Below, piece after piece: positions 9,310 to 18,320 of a stretch of DNA of 64,000 nucleotides. Positions within the stretch are counted from its first letter, which is position 1. Each line of letters opens with the position of its first letter. This stretch comes from JBGTCD01 sp041749015 (GTDB lineage Bacteria; Bacteroidota; Bacteroidia; Cytophagales; Cyclobacteriaceae). The notes beneath the pieces are model-generated. The model saw nothing but the letters and a program-made list of their open reading frames with translations, was not told the DNA's origin and searched no databases. The stretch covers positions 20,910 through 84,909 of the forward strand of contig JBGTCD010000134.1 of NCBI GenBank assembly GCA_041749015.1, written 5' to 3'. The translations under genes and the position numbers were made by a program.

Positions 9310-10605
9310 ATGCTTATGGCAAGGTTTTTAATCAAAAATTTTACATATCCTACCTTGAGTTGTTTGCATCTGACCTACCTTATCTTCGGGCTGATTATAG
9401 GTGTTTTGACTAGGGGGCAAGCTCAAAATACTGAAGATAATAGTGGCGGTAAACATAAAATTTTGGTAATAAATCTTGATACCTCCAGATTCTTTTCAAA
9501 TGTTTTTTATATTGATGAGCTGGCCTTTTATAATGAAATAGACTCTGCAAAAGTGATTGAATATTATGCTTTTATGGTCGAATTAGGTATTACAAACTAC
9601 CAAAATGATGAGGTTGAATATATTTTTGCCAATGAAGATGATACTAAAAAGGTCCATGATCAAAGCGAAAACGTCATTATGGTGGATGAAAAAGGGCAAG
9701 AGTTTTTCGCCATTTCTGGCAAACCTGATTCAGATCCAGAATTGCTCAAAAACCTTATGGATCAATACAATTGCACTTATGTATTGACAATTAATTTTTA
9801 TGACATTTATCGGGAAAACCCACCGACCGAGGTTTATTACTATACCCGGCATGACCAAATCCTGCATTATGATCTTTTTGATAGCACCCTTCAATCTGTG
9901 AAAGCCGGGAAGTATTCCAAAGCCTCTACTGCAGTAGAAGGATTTATGCTTAAATGGTATTATAATGGATTTGCTGAGGAGATCCGTTGGTGGGTTTTGG
10001 CCAATGAATTTAAGGATGAAGGAGCTACTATTGAGGAGAAAAGAAAAAATGTTGAAGTGGCAATGCTTAGAGAAAAAATTGAGGTCACTGGCAAATGGGG
10101 CATTGGCCTGGCCTTTGGAATCAGTGCACCCTATGGCACTTTTGGCCTTGAATTAACCCACCAAAAGGATGAATACCTGGATTATAACTTTGGGATTGGC
10201 CATGATGTTTTTGGAGGGTTTAAGATTGGCACAGGGGCCCGATATTACCCATTTGGATTTCATCAGAGTGTTAAGCCGTTTTTAGGACTCAGTTACTCTT
10301 ATGCTAATGGCAGGATTGTAACACTTGGCGGGCAACAGGATGATTTCGGAAATCAGTTAAATCCTGATGATGTTTCAAAGCATCAAATTTTTTCTGCTCA
10401 TATTGTTCATTTAAGGGGTGGAGCCTCGTTTATTCTGCCAAATAATGGCAACCGCCTCACTGTCGCTTTAGGATATGGAGTGCCACTGGGCAGTAGAAGG
10501 CCGGAGGTAGTATCTGGAACTCCGGAACAGTCAAGGATTCGATTTGTGGATTTTATGGCACCGGGTGGCTTGGAGATTTCACTGACTTATTTTATTTATT
10601 TTTGA
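9310..10605 (+). CDS. Exported protein with C-terminal barrel-like region
   Basis: 431 residues. A long N-terminal hydrophobic segment (about 18-36, ending GQAQN) is a signal peptide. Residues 45-250 form a mixed alpha/beta region with no motif I recognise (KILVINLDTSRFFSNVFY; YVLTINFYDIYRENPP), possibly a nucleotide- or ligand-binding-like fold. From about residue 262 the sequence changes to amphipathic strands rich in Gly/Tyr/Phe (GIGLAFGISAPYGTFGLELT, GARYYPFGFHQSVKPFLGLS, ending LEISLTYFIYF with a terminal Phe), typical of an outer-membrane barrel. So it looks like a periplasmic domain anchored by a barrel. No named family; the two-part reading is inference from composition. Confidence 0.8.
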   Translation: MLMARFLIKNFTYPTLSCLHLTYLIFGLIIGVLTRGQAQNTEDNSGGKHKILVINLDTSRFFSNVFYIDELAFYNEIDSAKVIEYYAFMVELGITNYQNDEVEYIFANEDDTKKVHDQSENVIMVDEKGQEFFAISGKPDSDPELLKNLMDQYNCTYVLTINFYDIYRENPPTEVYYYTRHDQILHYDLFDSTLQSVKAGKYSKASTAVEGFMLKWYYNGFAEEIRWWVLANEFKDEGATIEEKRKNVEVAMLREKIEVTGKWGIGLAFGISAPYGTFGLELTHQKDEYLDYNFGIGHDVFGGFKIGTGARYYPFGFHQSVKPFLGLSYSYANGRIVTLGGQQDDFGNQLNPDDVSKHQIFSAHIVHLRGGASFILPNNGNRLTVALGYGVPLGSRRPEVVSGTPEQSRIRFVDFMAPGGLEISLTYFIYF

Positions 10606-10754
10606 TTAGTCTATTCATTGGTCTTAGTTCCTTCCTTAGCCGAGTTAGAAAAAGATTATAATTATAGTTTTCCACTCATGCAACCTCATCTAATTTCTAT
10701 AGTCTTTAGTTTGAAATTTGTCTAAAAATCGAAATTGACTGGTTTTATTAAATT

Positions 10755-11447
10755 ATGAACATTATGATACGAGTTGCTTTTTTATTTTTTCTGGTATTTA
10801 TTTTTGCAGAATTAAAAGCTCAGGAAGTAGCGAACCGGACGCTACCATCTTTTAATGAAGTATCGGTCCAACAGGCCATTAAAGTAGTGTTAATTCCCTC
10901 TGATAAAGAAGGGATAGAAATTGAAGCCTGGAATATTGAATTAGATAAGGTCCTTACTGAGGTTTCTGGCGAACACCTGCGCATAAAACTTGAGCCAGGG
11001 CGGTATAATCGTGCCAAGGTCCAGGTGAAGGTCTATTATAAGAAGCTAAGTGAGATTTCAGTGAGTTCTGCTGCCAGCCTTTCCAGTGATCATAAATTAA
11101 AAAGCGACCAACTTGATATCAGCGTTTCCAGCTCTGGTGATATTACATTGGATCTGGCGGTGCGCAAATTAATCCTATCTGCCTCCAGCTCCGGGAGTAT
11201 GGAGCTTTCTGGTAAAGCAGAAACAATAAACGGAAAGGTAAGCAGCGCCGGCTCTATTAGTGCCAGGGAACTTATGGGGGAGGAAGTATCATTTAGCGCC
11301 TCTAGCGCTGGTTCTGCCAAATTTACTGTAAGCCAGTCTATTGATGCTTCTGCATCTAGTGGTGGCAGTATCCGGTACTCTGGCAGCCCGACCAAATCAA
11401 ACATAAAATCAAGTAGCGGAGGTGATGTGAAACGCATCAACAAGTAG
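10755..11447 (+). CDS. Head-GIN (DUF2807) domain exported protein
   Basis: 230 residues: signal peptide (about 1-22, ending ELKAQ), then one head-GIN domain. The protein opens FNEVSVQQAIKVVLIPSD, the usual GIN start, and continues as a right-handed beta-helix whose turns carry repeated Ser/Gly clusters: VSSAAS, VSSSGD, ASSSGS, VSSAGS, ASSAGS, ASSGGS and SSSGGD at intervals of roughly 20 residues. Such proteins are widespread in Bacteroidota and are sometimes labelled putative auto-transporter adhesins; no function is established. It is monocistronic here, 149 bases after the previous gene and followed by a 412-base gap. Confidence 0.9.
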   Translation: MNIMIRVAFLFFLVFIFAELKAQEVANRTLPSFNEVSVQQAIKVVLIPSDKEGIEIEAWNIELDKVLTEVSGEHLRIKLEPGRYNRAKVQVKVYYKKLSEISVSSAASLSSDHKLKSDQLDISVSSSGDITLDLAVRKLILSASSSGSMELSGKAETINGKVSSAGSISARELMGEEVSFSASSAGSAKFTVSQSIDASASSGGSIRYSGSPTKSNIKSSSGGDVKRINK

Positions 11448-11789
11448 ACTTTTTCAAATTAAAGAAGTTACCCATTATAAAATTAGCATAGTCCTGGTGG
11501 GGCTCTAAGTGCCGCCTGAGAATTTTTAAAGGGAAATGTTCAAATTAATCACGGGGATGGTCGCAAATTTCTAAGCACATTCCTTTTTCCCCGTTTTCCA
11601 AGCCCTAAACTTTTGTAATTACATTGAAATTTTAACGGTTTCTTAGTCTGAAAGGTGCCATTTCGACCATCTTCTGGATTAAGAATCGGTTTCTTATCGT
11701 AGATATGTGTATAAAAATAAGCTAATAAAGGTTAAAAAATGTAAATAGCAGAATAAGTAGATCAAAAAACACCTATAATGAATTGATAT
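11448..11789. other. Non-coding gap before glnN
   Basis: About 340 bases with stops in all frames and no convincing open frame, tRNA or strong hairpin. The AT-rich right end leads into the glnN promoter. I see nothing else here that I can support; the slightly GC-richer stretch around 11490-11620 could hold a leader or small RNA but shows no clear structure. Confidence 0.4.
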
Positions 11790-11822
11790 TTTGTAAAAAT
11801 ACAAAAAATAGGTTTATATTTG
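11790..11822 (+). promoter_or_regulatory. Predicted Bacteroidota sigma-A promoter of glnN
   Basis: TTTG at 11790-11793, 21 bases, then TATATTTG at 11815-11822. This matches the Bacteroidota primary-sigma consensus (TTTG, 19-21 bases, TAnnTTTG). Predicted transcription start is near 11829, giving a leader of about 30 bases before the glnN ATG. Confidence 0.65.
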
Positions 11823-11859
11823 CATCTTAAAAGAACCTCAATCAACATAAATAACCACT

Positions 11860-14022
11860 ATGGCAACACTAAGAACAAAAGCATTAGAACTTCTCAATGA
11901 AAGGGAACAGGTAAGGGCAGTACCTCCGGCTAATAAGGTATCAGAATACTTTGGACAGAATGTATTTTCGATAGGAAAGATGCAATCCATACTTTCACCA
12001 GACGTATTTAAAAAAGTCAAGAAAGCCATTGAGCAGGAAAAGAAAATGGACCTTGAATCAGCTGATGCGATTGCTTCGGCAGTGAAATCCTGGGCTATAG
12101 ACCAGGGCATCACGCATTATACCCACTGGTTTCAGCCACTTACCGGCTCCACTGCTGAAAAGCACGATTCCTTTTTTGATGCTTCCAAAGGGATTGAGAC
12201 CTTCAAAGGCTCTACGCTGGTGCGTCAGGAGCCTGATGCGTCTTCATTTCCTAGTGGAGGATTGAGGAGTACTTTCGAAGCCCGTGGATATACCGCCTGG
12301 GATCCCAGCTCTCCAATGTTTATTTATGGGAGAACGCTATGTATCCCCACTGTTTTTGTCTCATATACCGGTGAGGCTCTTGATAATAAAGCGCCTTTAT
12401 TAAAAGCTGTGGAGGCTGTGGATAAAGCAGCCACTAAGGTTTGCAAATATTTTGATCGTAATGTCTCAAGGGTTAAGCCTTACCTGGGGTGTGAGCAAGA
12501 GTATTTTGTAATAGACAAAGCTATGTATTCTGTAAGACCTGACCTGATCATGGGAGGTCGGACTGTATTTGGCCATAATCCTGCCAGAGGGCAACAATTA
12601 GACGATCATTATTTTGCATCGATCCCCCCGAGGGTTTATGATTTCATGAAGGATTTTGAAATTGAATGTCTGAAGCTGGGCATCCCGGTAAGTACCCGTC
12701 ATAATGAAGTGGCACCTAGTCAGTTTGAAGTGGCCCCATTATTTGAGGAGTTAAACATCGCTGCGGATCATAACCAGCTGCTTATGGATGTAATGGATCG
12801 GGTAGCTGAGCGTCATAATCTTAAGGTATTATTTCACGAAAAGCCCTTTGCAGGCCTCAATGGAAGTGGTAAGCATAATAACTGGTCGCTGATTACTGAC
12901 ACCGGTGTCAATCTGTTTGCGCCAAGTCGCAGTGCCAAAGAAAACCTGCTTTTCCTGACCTTTTTTGTCAATACCCTAAAGGCAGTGCATGAGCATGCCG
13001 ACCTTTTGAGGGCGAGTATTGCCTCGGCCGGCAATGACCACCGCTTGGGTGCCAATGAAGCACCTCCTGCGATCATGTCAGCTTTTATAGGCTCCCAACT
13101 TTCCTCTGTACTTGATGAGCTGGAGAGCAAAGGCAATGTGAAAGTAGAAAAGGGAGACAATATGTATATGAAATTGGGCATTGATAAGATCCCTCAGATA
13201 CTTCTCGATAATACAGATCGCAACCGTACTTCACCCTTTGCATTTACCGGCAATAAGTTTGAATTCCGTGCTGTAGGTTCGGCTGACAATGTAGCAGCTC
13301 CCATGACCGTGCTCAATCTGATTGTAGCCGATCAGCTAAGGAAGTTTCATGAATCTGTAGAAAAGGAAATTAAAAAAGGTACCGAAAAGCGGTTGGCTAT
13401 TGTCAATGTGTTGAGAAAATATATTAAAGAGTCAAAAGACATCCGTTTTTCTGGTGATGGGTATTCTGATGAATGGGTGAAAGAGGCTGAAAAAAGGGGG
13501 CTTTCCAATGTAAAGAATACGCCCAGAGCCATCATGTTTTACCTCTCAGAAAAGGCCAAGAAGTTATTCGTAGACAATGGGGTAATGACTGAAGCCGAGC
13601 TGGAAGCGCGCCAGGAGATCAAGCTTGAGAACTATATCATGAAAGTACAAATTGAATCGCGCGTGATGGGTGATTTGTCATTGAATCACATCATTCCGAC
13701 CGCCATCGCTTACCAGAACAAGTTAATTCTCAATGCACAGGGTTTAAAGGATCTGGGCTTGGATAACAAATCAGTAGTAAAATCCATCAAACAGATTTCA
13801 GATTATATTACCTCCATCAATGAGAATGTAGAGAAGATGGTAGAAGAGCGGAAACGGATCAATAAAATCGATGATACCTATAAAAAGGCCATTGCCTATT
13901 GTGATGACGTGAAGAAGAAGTATTTTGATGAGATCCGTTATGCGGTGGATAAACTGGAATTGTTGGTAGATGATGAAGATTGGCCTTTGGTAAAATACAG
14001 AGAAATGTTATTTTTGAGATAA
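11860..14022 (+). CDS. glnN: Glutamine synthetase, type III
   Basis: 720 residues, far longer than type I (about 470) and typical of the GSIII family common in Bacteroidota and cyanobacteria. The enzyme makes glutamine from glutamate, ammonia and ATP as a dodecamer in the cytosol. Recognisable segments are YFGQNVFSIGKM near the N-terminus, FDASKGIETFKGSTLVRQEPDASSF split across the Met-Ser rich start region, the LGCEQEYFVID metal-binding strand, STRHNEVAPSQFEVAP, HEKPFAGLNGSGKHNNWS (the ATP/glutamate region) and NRTSPFAFTGNKFEFRA. The C-terminal third is helical, as in the family. It has its own promoter and a strong terminator, so it appears monocistronic. No GlnB/AmtB neighbours are present. 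Confidence 0.97.
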   Translation: MATLRTKALELLNEREQVRAVPPANKVSEYFGQNVFSIGKMQSILSPDVFKKVKKAIEQEKKMDLESADAIASAVKSWAIDQGITHYTHWFQPLTGSTAEKHDSFFDASKGIETFKGSTLVRQEPDASSFPSGGLRSTFEARGYTAWDPSSPMFIYGRTLCIPTVFVSYTGEALDNKAPLLKAVEAVDKAATKVCKYFDRNVSRVKPYLGCEQEYFVIDKAMYSVRPDLIMGGRTVFGHNPARGQQLDDHYFASIPPRVYDFMKDFEIECLKLGIPVSTRHNEVAPSQFEVAPLFEELNIAADHNQLLMDVMDRVAERHNLKVLFHEKPFAGLNGSGKHNNWSLITDTGVNLFAPSRSAKENLLFLTFFVNTLKAVHEHADLLRASIASAGNDHRLGANEAPPAIMSAFIGSQLSSVLDELESKGNVKVEKGDNMYMKLGIDKIPQILLDNTDRNRTSPFAFTGNKFEFRAVGSADNVAAPMTVLNLIVADQLRKFHESVEKEIKKGTEKRLAIVNVLRKYIKESKDIRFSGDGYSDEWVKEAEKRGLSNVKNTPRAIMFYLSEKAKKLFVDNGVMTEAELEARQEIKLENYIMKVQIESRVMGDLSLNHIIPTAIAYQNKLILNAQGLKDLGLDNKSVVKSIKQISDYITSINENVEKMVEERKRINKIDDTYKKAIAYCDDVKKKYFDEIRYAVDKLELLVDDEDWPLVKYREMLFLR

Positions 14023-14051
14023 TTTAATAATTACTAACCTCTTTGCTTGCA

Positions 14052-14078
14052 AGGCAGCCCGACAGGGCTGCTTTTTTT
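14052..14078 (+). terminator. Rho-independent terminator of glnN
   Basis: Perfect 7-bp stem GCAGCCC/GGGCTGC (14054-14060 with 14065-14071), four-base loop GACA, followed by seven T residues. It begins 30 bases after the glnN stop. Confidence 0.9.
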
Positions 14079-14109
14079 GTTTAGGGTGTTCCTAACAATG
14101 CAAGAGCCT

Positions 14110-14437
14110 TTAGAAGTTAGTAGAGTCGGCAGTCGGCAGTTTCCGGTATGCAGTCACAGCCCACCATACCCGTCATTTCGAGGGCCGAGTTTGTTTTTTC
14201 AAATTTGAACGTAATTTATGTGGCCGAGAAATCCCCCGGCTATGAAAAGCCATTGTTTGGCTTGCGATACCGGGCCGATCAGGACTTCTAATCAGGAGAT
14301 TTCTCCCCCCGGAGAGACTTGTTTTCAAGGTCATTCCATCCGTGTAGGGGTCGAAATGACTACAAAAATAGGGCAACCATATTAAGGAATGCTCATTAAT
14401 GTGAACTTCCCACTCAAGACTATCCTCTAACTTCTAA
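14110..14437. repeat. Nested inverted-repeat intergenic element
   Basis: Three inverted pairs are nested around one centre: TTAGAAGTTAG (14110-14120) with CTAACTTCTAA (14427-14437); GTCATTTCGA (14172-14181) with TCGAAATGAC (14351-14360); and GAGAAATC (14226-14233) with GATTTCTC (14298-14305). Inside the left arm is a short tandem repeat of GTCGGCA (about 14126-14138). The order CATTTCGA ... GAGAAATC ... GATTTCTC ... TCGAAATG resembles dispersed intergenic repeats I recall from Bacteroidota genomes, possibly miniature mobile elements, but only one copy is in this window. A short open frame on the minus strand inside it (14173-14376) is not credible as a gene. The remaining bases to 14521 hold a small tandem repeat of AAAGTCAA (about 14481-14502) and nothing else. 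Confidence 0.6.
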
Positions 14438-14521
14438 CCTCTCCAAATACGAGCTTTTCTCGCAATGACCTAATTAAGTTAAAGTCAAGTTCAAAGTCAA
14501 AGTTGGCTTTGCCAAAAGCCC

Positions 14522-15388
14522 TCAATAACACTGCGGATCGTAGGTCAAAAAATACAGCCTCCCGTTAAGGTGGGTTTCATTATTGCCTTCAACTGTGATA
14601 TCGTAACTATTTTGATTACCATCCTGAAAATTAAGAATCAAGCGGGGTCCGCCGGTAGTATTTGATATTACCTCCCAAAGCCCGGTGCCATTATCGTTAC
14701 TACTGGAGGATCCGAAGGCACCCCCCACATCAATAGATAGGCTACTGGAACTGGTAAAAGAAAAACTCCTATCTCTGCAAAGGTTAATAGTAGTTCTTGC
14801 ATTTGATCCACCACCCCCTGAACTGTAAGAACTTAGGTAGGTTAATTTAGAACCCATAAGCCTCTCCTGCCACTCCAATACCACAGGAGGTATTTTCACT
14901 TCGTAAAATCTTATGTTATTGGCTACGGTTTCAGCAAAGGTTTTGTACTTAGGGCCATAATTAGCCTCATCGGTGAGGGCCATGATCGTGAGACCGTAGG
15001 CACCATAGGGGTTAATCAACCCTATCAAATACCCCTGTGCATTAGTACCCTGAAGGACTCCGGAATATTCTCCACCAATCCCATTGTCACCAAAATTGGT
15101 TATACTTCCTTTAAGTGCCAGGCTAATCCCTTCATCATTCACACCGCCTTGGGCCTCTCTCTTCAGATTTTCAAGATTATTCTCCTCGTGTGGTAGCAAA
15201 AGGATCAATCCGGCTTCTGTTTCCGAGGCCATCAGGTACCCTTCCTCCATTTCCTGACCTACCCATCCAGCAGGAATGGTGAATGAAATGCCTAATGCCG
15301 GGTAATCTTTTGTGCCGGTTTCCTGAGCTAAAAGATTACTTAATGGATAAAGAAAGATGAATAGAATTATTAGTGCTCTTTTGGACAT
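14522..15388 (-). CDS. Secreted protein of unknown function
   Basis: 288 residues with a signal peptide (about 1-21, ending NLLAQ). The N-terminal half (25-160) begins YPALGISFTIPAGWVG and reads like a DcrB/PsbP-like mixed fold in which a short ligand-binding sheet is built from a hydrophobic strand after an ordinary-membrane-export signal. The C-terminal half (175-288) is rich in Ser, Gly and Asn (SSYSSGGGGSNA, FGSSSSNDNGTG) with WEV and LILNFQDG strands, resembling small lipocalin-like or copper-resistance-type beta domains that compare treated to standard forms. Neither half is assigned with confidence. It ends the minus-strand run after the S41 protease (50-base gap) and may have its own promoter within that gap. 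Confidence 0.85.
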   Translation of the reverse strand: MSKRALIILFIFLYPLSNLLAQETGTKDYPALGISFTIPAGWVGQEMEEGYLMASETEAGLILLLPHEENNLENLKREAQGGVNDEGISLALKGSITNFGDNGIGGEYSGVLQGTNAQGYLIGLINPYGAYGLTIMALTDEANYGPKYKTFAETVANNIRFYEVKIPPVVLEWQERLMGSKLTYLSSYSSGGGGSNARTTINLCRDRSFSFTSSSSLSIDVGGAFGSSSSNDNGTGLWEVISNTTGGPRLILNFQDGNQNSYDITVEGNNETHLNGRLYFLTYDPQCY

Positions 15389-15402
15389 GCTTCTTTTTTC
15401 CT

Positions 15403-15434
15403 TAAAAATAAATGATCAAGTCAATTTATCCAAA
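15403..15434 (-). promoter_or_regulatory. Possible promoter for the secreted protein gene
   Basis: Read on the minus strand: TTTG (15434-15431), 20 bases, then TATTTTTA (15410-15403), one mismatch from TAnnTTTG. It lies between the S41 protease stop and the start at 15388. The mismatch in the last base makes this weak. Confidence 0.3.
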
Positions 15435-15438
15435 GGGA

Positions 15439-17085
15439 TTATTTCAAAAGCGCATGGTAAACCTCAGGAGATTTGAGGATTTGAATGGCTCGGTTGACTT
15501 CTTCATCATTTTTTAATGAATGCTGTACAACTCCAGACTCCAAATAATATCGATTGAGGATTTCTTCAGCTAAAGCTTTTTTGATATCCGATTTAAAATT
15601 CTCCAGGTCATTGGCTTTGGAATTGAGCACACTGGATTTAAGAAAGGCCATTTCCTCCTTAATCTCTTCATGGTACCGCTCTTTTTCGGCGTATCTCTGC
15701 AACTTCTCAATCTTTTCTTCCACCAAAGTCTCATATCCATAATCCTTGGGGCTTACCCAATCTACAAATCCTGCATATCGGTCTTTGGTAATTGAAAATT
15801 CAAGGGGGTCTTCCACTGATTTATTATTATAAAAAAAATGGTCGCTGTAGTCGAAAAGCAACCCCTTTTGATGCAGAACTCTGAGGATGCTCGGATCCTG
15901 TGGACTTTCTATTAATACATCCGGCATAATACCGCCTCCATCATAAACAGTTCTACCATTCTTTGTGGAAAATTCCCCTCTAAGCGAGTCAGGAATTTTG
16001 AATACCGAGCCATCCGGAGAGCGCTCGCTATAGTTAAGAGATTGTATGCACCTGCCACTAGGTGTATAGTATTTGGCAGTGGTGATTTTCAGCATTGAGT
16101 TATAGGAGAGGCTGGTATTGACCTGTACGAGGCCTTTCCCAAATGATTCCTGCCCAATGATGACGCCCCGGTCATAATCCTGTAGGGTGCCTGCGACAAT
16201 TTCGGAAGCTGAGGCAGAATTGGCATTGAGCAACACCACAACCGGGATCTCCGTGTCAAGAGGATTTTGCAGCGTTTTAAATTCTTTCACCTGTTCTGAT
16301 AATCGACCCCGTGTGGTCACCACTAATTGGTTTTTAGGAATGAAAATATTGACCAGATTAACTGCTTCGTGCAATAGCCCGCCTGGGTTACCTCTAAGAT
16401 CGAGGATGATGCCTGTAGCGCCTTCCTTCTTCAATTCTTCAACGGCCCGGTTGATGTCTTTGCCTGCATTAACAGCGAAACTATTTAATTTTACATAGCC
16501 TATATTATCATCTAAGATTCCACTGTAGGGGATGCTCTCGATTTGTATCTTTTCCCTTTTAAAGCTGAGATTCAAGGGTTCGTCATGACCATATCGGACT
16601 ACCCTGAGATTCATGGTGGTATTGAGCTGACCCTTCATCAGCAGGCTAATATCATCCGCATCCATGCTGGTAATGTCCTTACCATCAATTGCTATGATAT
16701 GATCCCCAATCTTTAGCCCATTTTTTTCAGCACTGAAACCTTCAATCAAATTGGAAACTCTGATAGCGCCATTGATAGTGCGGGTAAGGGCTCCGATGCC
16801 TCCATATTGCCCGGTGGTCTGGGTTCGGTAATCTTCTACCTGGTCTTCAGGGATATAATTGGTATAGGGATCCAGGGTCTCCAACATCGCATCAACCCCG
16901 GTTTTCATGAACAAGGAAGGGTTGATCTCGTCCACATAAATCTCATTGACCTCTTTATAAAGGCTGGTAAAAATATCCAGTGATCGGGTCATTTCGAAAT
17001 ACCGTTTTCCGGGATCTGTGGCAGCAACTAGAATAATTGCTGTGATCAAAAAAGAACCGATAAGGAATTTAGGCTTTATGCGCAT
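15439..17085 (-). CDS. C-terminal processing peptidase, S41 family
   Basis: 548 residues. A single N-terminal hydrophobic segment (about 7-22) exports or anchors it on the periplasmic side. A PDZ domain follows (about 85-170, GIGALTRTINGAIRVSNLIEG and GLKIGDHIIAIDG), then the S41 protease core (190-365) with DLRGNPGGLLHEAVN, the nucleophile Ser292 in NANSASASE and the general base Lys317 in FGKGLVQ, at the usual 25-residue spacing. The tail (400-548) is helical and charged. These proteases trim the C-termini of periplasmic or outer-membrane proteins. Most likely the CtpA/Prc-type enzyme of this organism. It lies 128 bases downstream of fabH on the same strand. Confidence 0.93.
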   Translation of the reverse strand: MRIKPKFLIGSFLITAIILVAATDPGKRYFEMTRSLDIFTSLYKEVNEIYVDEINPSLFMKTGVDAMLETLDPYTNYIPEDQVEDYRTQTTGQYGGIGALTRTINGAIRVSNLIEGFSAEKNGLKIGDHIIAIDGKDITSMDADDISLLMKGQLNTTMNLRVVRYGHDEPLNLSFKREKIQIESIPYSGILDDNIGYVKLNSFAVNAGKDINRAVEELKKEGATGIILDLRGNPGGLLHEAVNLVNIFIPKNQLVVTTRGRLSEQVKEFKTLQNPLDTEIPVVVLLNANSASASEIVAGTLQDYDRGVIIGQESFGKGLVQVNTSLSYNSMLKITTAKYYTPSGRCIQSLNYSERSPDGSVFKIPDSLRGEFSTKNGRTVYDGGGIMPDVLIESPQDPSILRVLHQKGLLFDYSDHFFYNNKSVEDPLEFSITKDRYAGFVDWVSPKDYGYETLVEEKIEKLQRYAEKERYHEEIKEEMAFLKSSVLNSKANDLENFKSDIKKALAEEILNRYYLESGVVQHSLKNDEEVNRAIQILKSPEVYHALLK

Positions 17086-17213
17086 TTATTAAAACTGGTT
17101 TTGTAATATGAAACAGGTGACAGGAAGGGTAAGTTTCAAAAACCATTCCCTTTTTGACTTTCTCTTTCCCGGATCAACGAAAAGAAAGCCCAATAATTTT
17201 TATAAAAATAATA

Positions 17214-18212
17214 TTACCAGCGGATCAATGCAGAGGCCCAGGTGAAACCACTGCCAAATGCAGCCAGGCAAACCAGATCATTTTCGTTGATTTTCCCTTC
17301 GGCCCAGGCCTCACTCATCGCAATGGGTATGGAAGCAGCGGTGGTATTGCCATACCGCATGATATTATTATAAACTTGGTCATCCCTGAGTTGAAGCTTC
17401 TCCTGGATGAATTTACTGATCCTCAGATTAGCCTGATGTGGTACCAGCAGGTTGATGTCTTCCTTTTTTAAATTGTTGTGCTCCAGGGCCTCTAATATCA
17501 CTTCATTAAACCTTACCACTGCATGCTTAAAGACTAAATTACCATTCATATATACCTTAAAACCACTGGTATCCAGGATCTGCTCTGCCTGACGCTCGGC
17601 CTGGGGCCTGCTGCTACCTGGATCTTTTACATAAAGCTCCTCTGCAAATCGACCATCACTATGAAGGTGTGTAGAAAGTATCCCCGGTTGATCTGAGGCC
17701 TGAAGGATTGCAGCGCCAGCGCCATCCCCAAAAATTACTGCAGTGCCTCTACCCCGGTCAGTGAGATCAAGAGCTGTAGATTGAATTTCGGCACCAATCA
17801 CAAGTACGGTTTTATAAACACCTGTTTTAATAAACTGATCGGCAACGCTCAGCCCGTAAATAAATCCCGAACAAGCATTTCTTAGGTCCAGGGCTGCAAT
17901 GCTCTCAAGGCCCAGTTCCCTTTGCAATAAGACCCCTGAGCCGGGGAAGAAGTAATCCGGGGTAATGGTAGCAAAAACAATAAATTCTATATCATCCTTT
18001 TTCAGACCGGCCCTTTCCAAAGCCATTTCTGTGGCTTTAGCAGCCATATTAGCCACCGTATGCACGTTTGGATCAATAAATCTTCTTTCGTGGATGCCCG
18101 TGCGCTCTACAATCCATTCGTCAGTAGTATCAAGGATTTTGGTAAGGTCATCATTGGTTACAACTTGTTCCGGCACATAGTGGCCTAAGCCGGTAATTTT
18201 AGAAGATTTCAT
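17214..18212 (-). CDS. fabH: Beta-ketoacyl-ACP synthase III
   Basis: 332 residues from the ATG chosen here, which gives the standard FabH N-terminus KSSKITGLGHYVPEQVV; an upstream in-frame start would add 14 unrelated residues. The Cys-His-Asn triad is complete: Cys114 (RNACSGFIYG), His259 (VPHQANLRI) and Asn289 (YGNTTAASIP). The enzyme condenses acetyl-CoA, or branched acyl-CoA in many Bacteroidota, with malonyl-ACP to start fatty-acid synthesis. The C-terminal GSGFTWAS glycine-rich loop is present. No other fab genes are adjacent, so this may be an extra FabH copy rather than the one in a plsX-fabH cluster; that cannot be decided here. Confidence 0.95.
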   Translation of the reverse strand: MKSSKITGLGHYVPEQVVTNDDLTKILDTTDEWIVERTGIHERRFIDPNVHTVANMAAKATEMALERAGLKKDDIEFIVFATITPDYFFPGSGVLLQRELGLESIAALDLRNACSGFIYGLSVADQFIKTGVYKTVLVIGAEIQSTALDLTDRGRGTAVIFGDGAGAAILQASDQPGILSTHLHSDGRFAEELYVKDPGSSRPQAERQAEQILDTSGFKVYMNGNLVFKHAVVRFNEVILEALEHNNLKKEDINLLVPHQANLRISKFIQEKLQLRDDQVYNNIMRYGNTTAASIPIAMSEAWAEGKINENDLVCLAAFGSGFTWASALIRW

Positions 18213-18320
18213 ATAAAAAAGGGTTGTTATGCCAGTAAATTTAATTTCTGACAATGTTAAAAAAATCCGGGTTAATAAAGTGATAAAACTCTAACAAATG
18301 TTAGTTAGGAAATTTGAAGG

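Noticed and set aside
14173..14376. 67-residue minus-strand open frame
   Set aside because: It lies wholly inside the nested inverted-repeat element and its composition reflects that repeat.
18291..18304. CTAAC/GTTAG hairpin as a terminator after fabH's upstream neighbour
   Set aside because: Only five pairs, no proper T-run, and it lies between genes likely to be cotranscribed.
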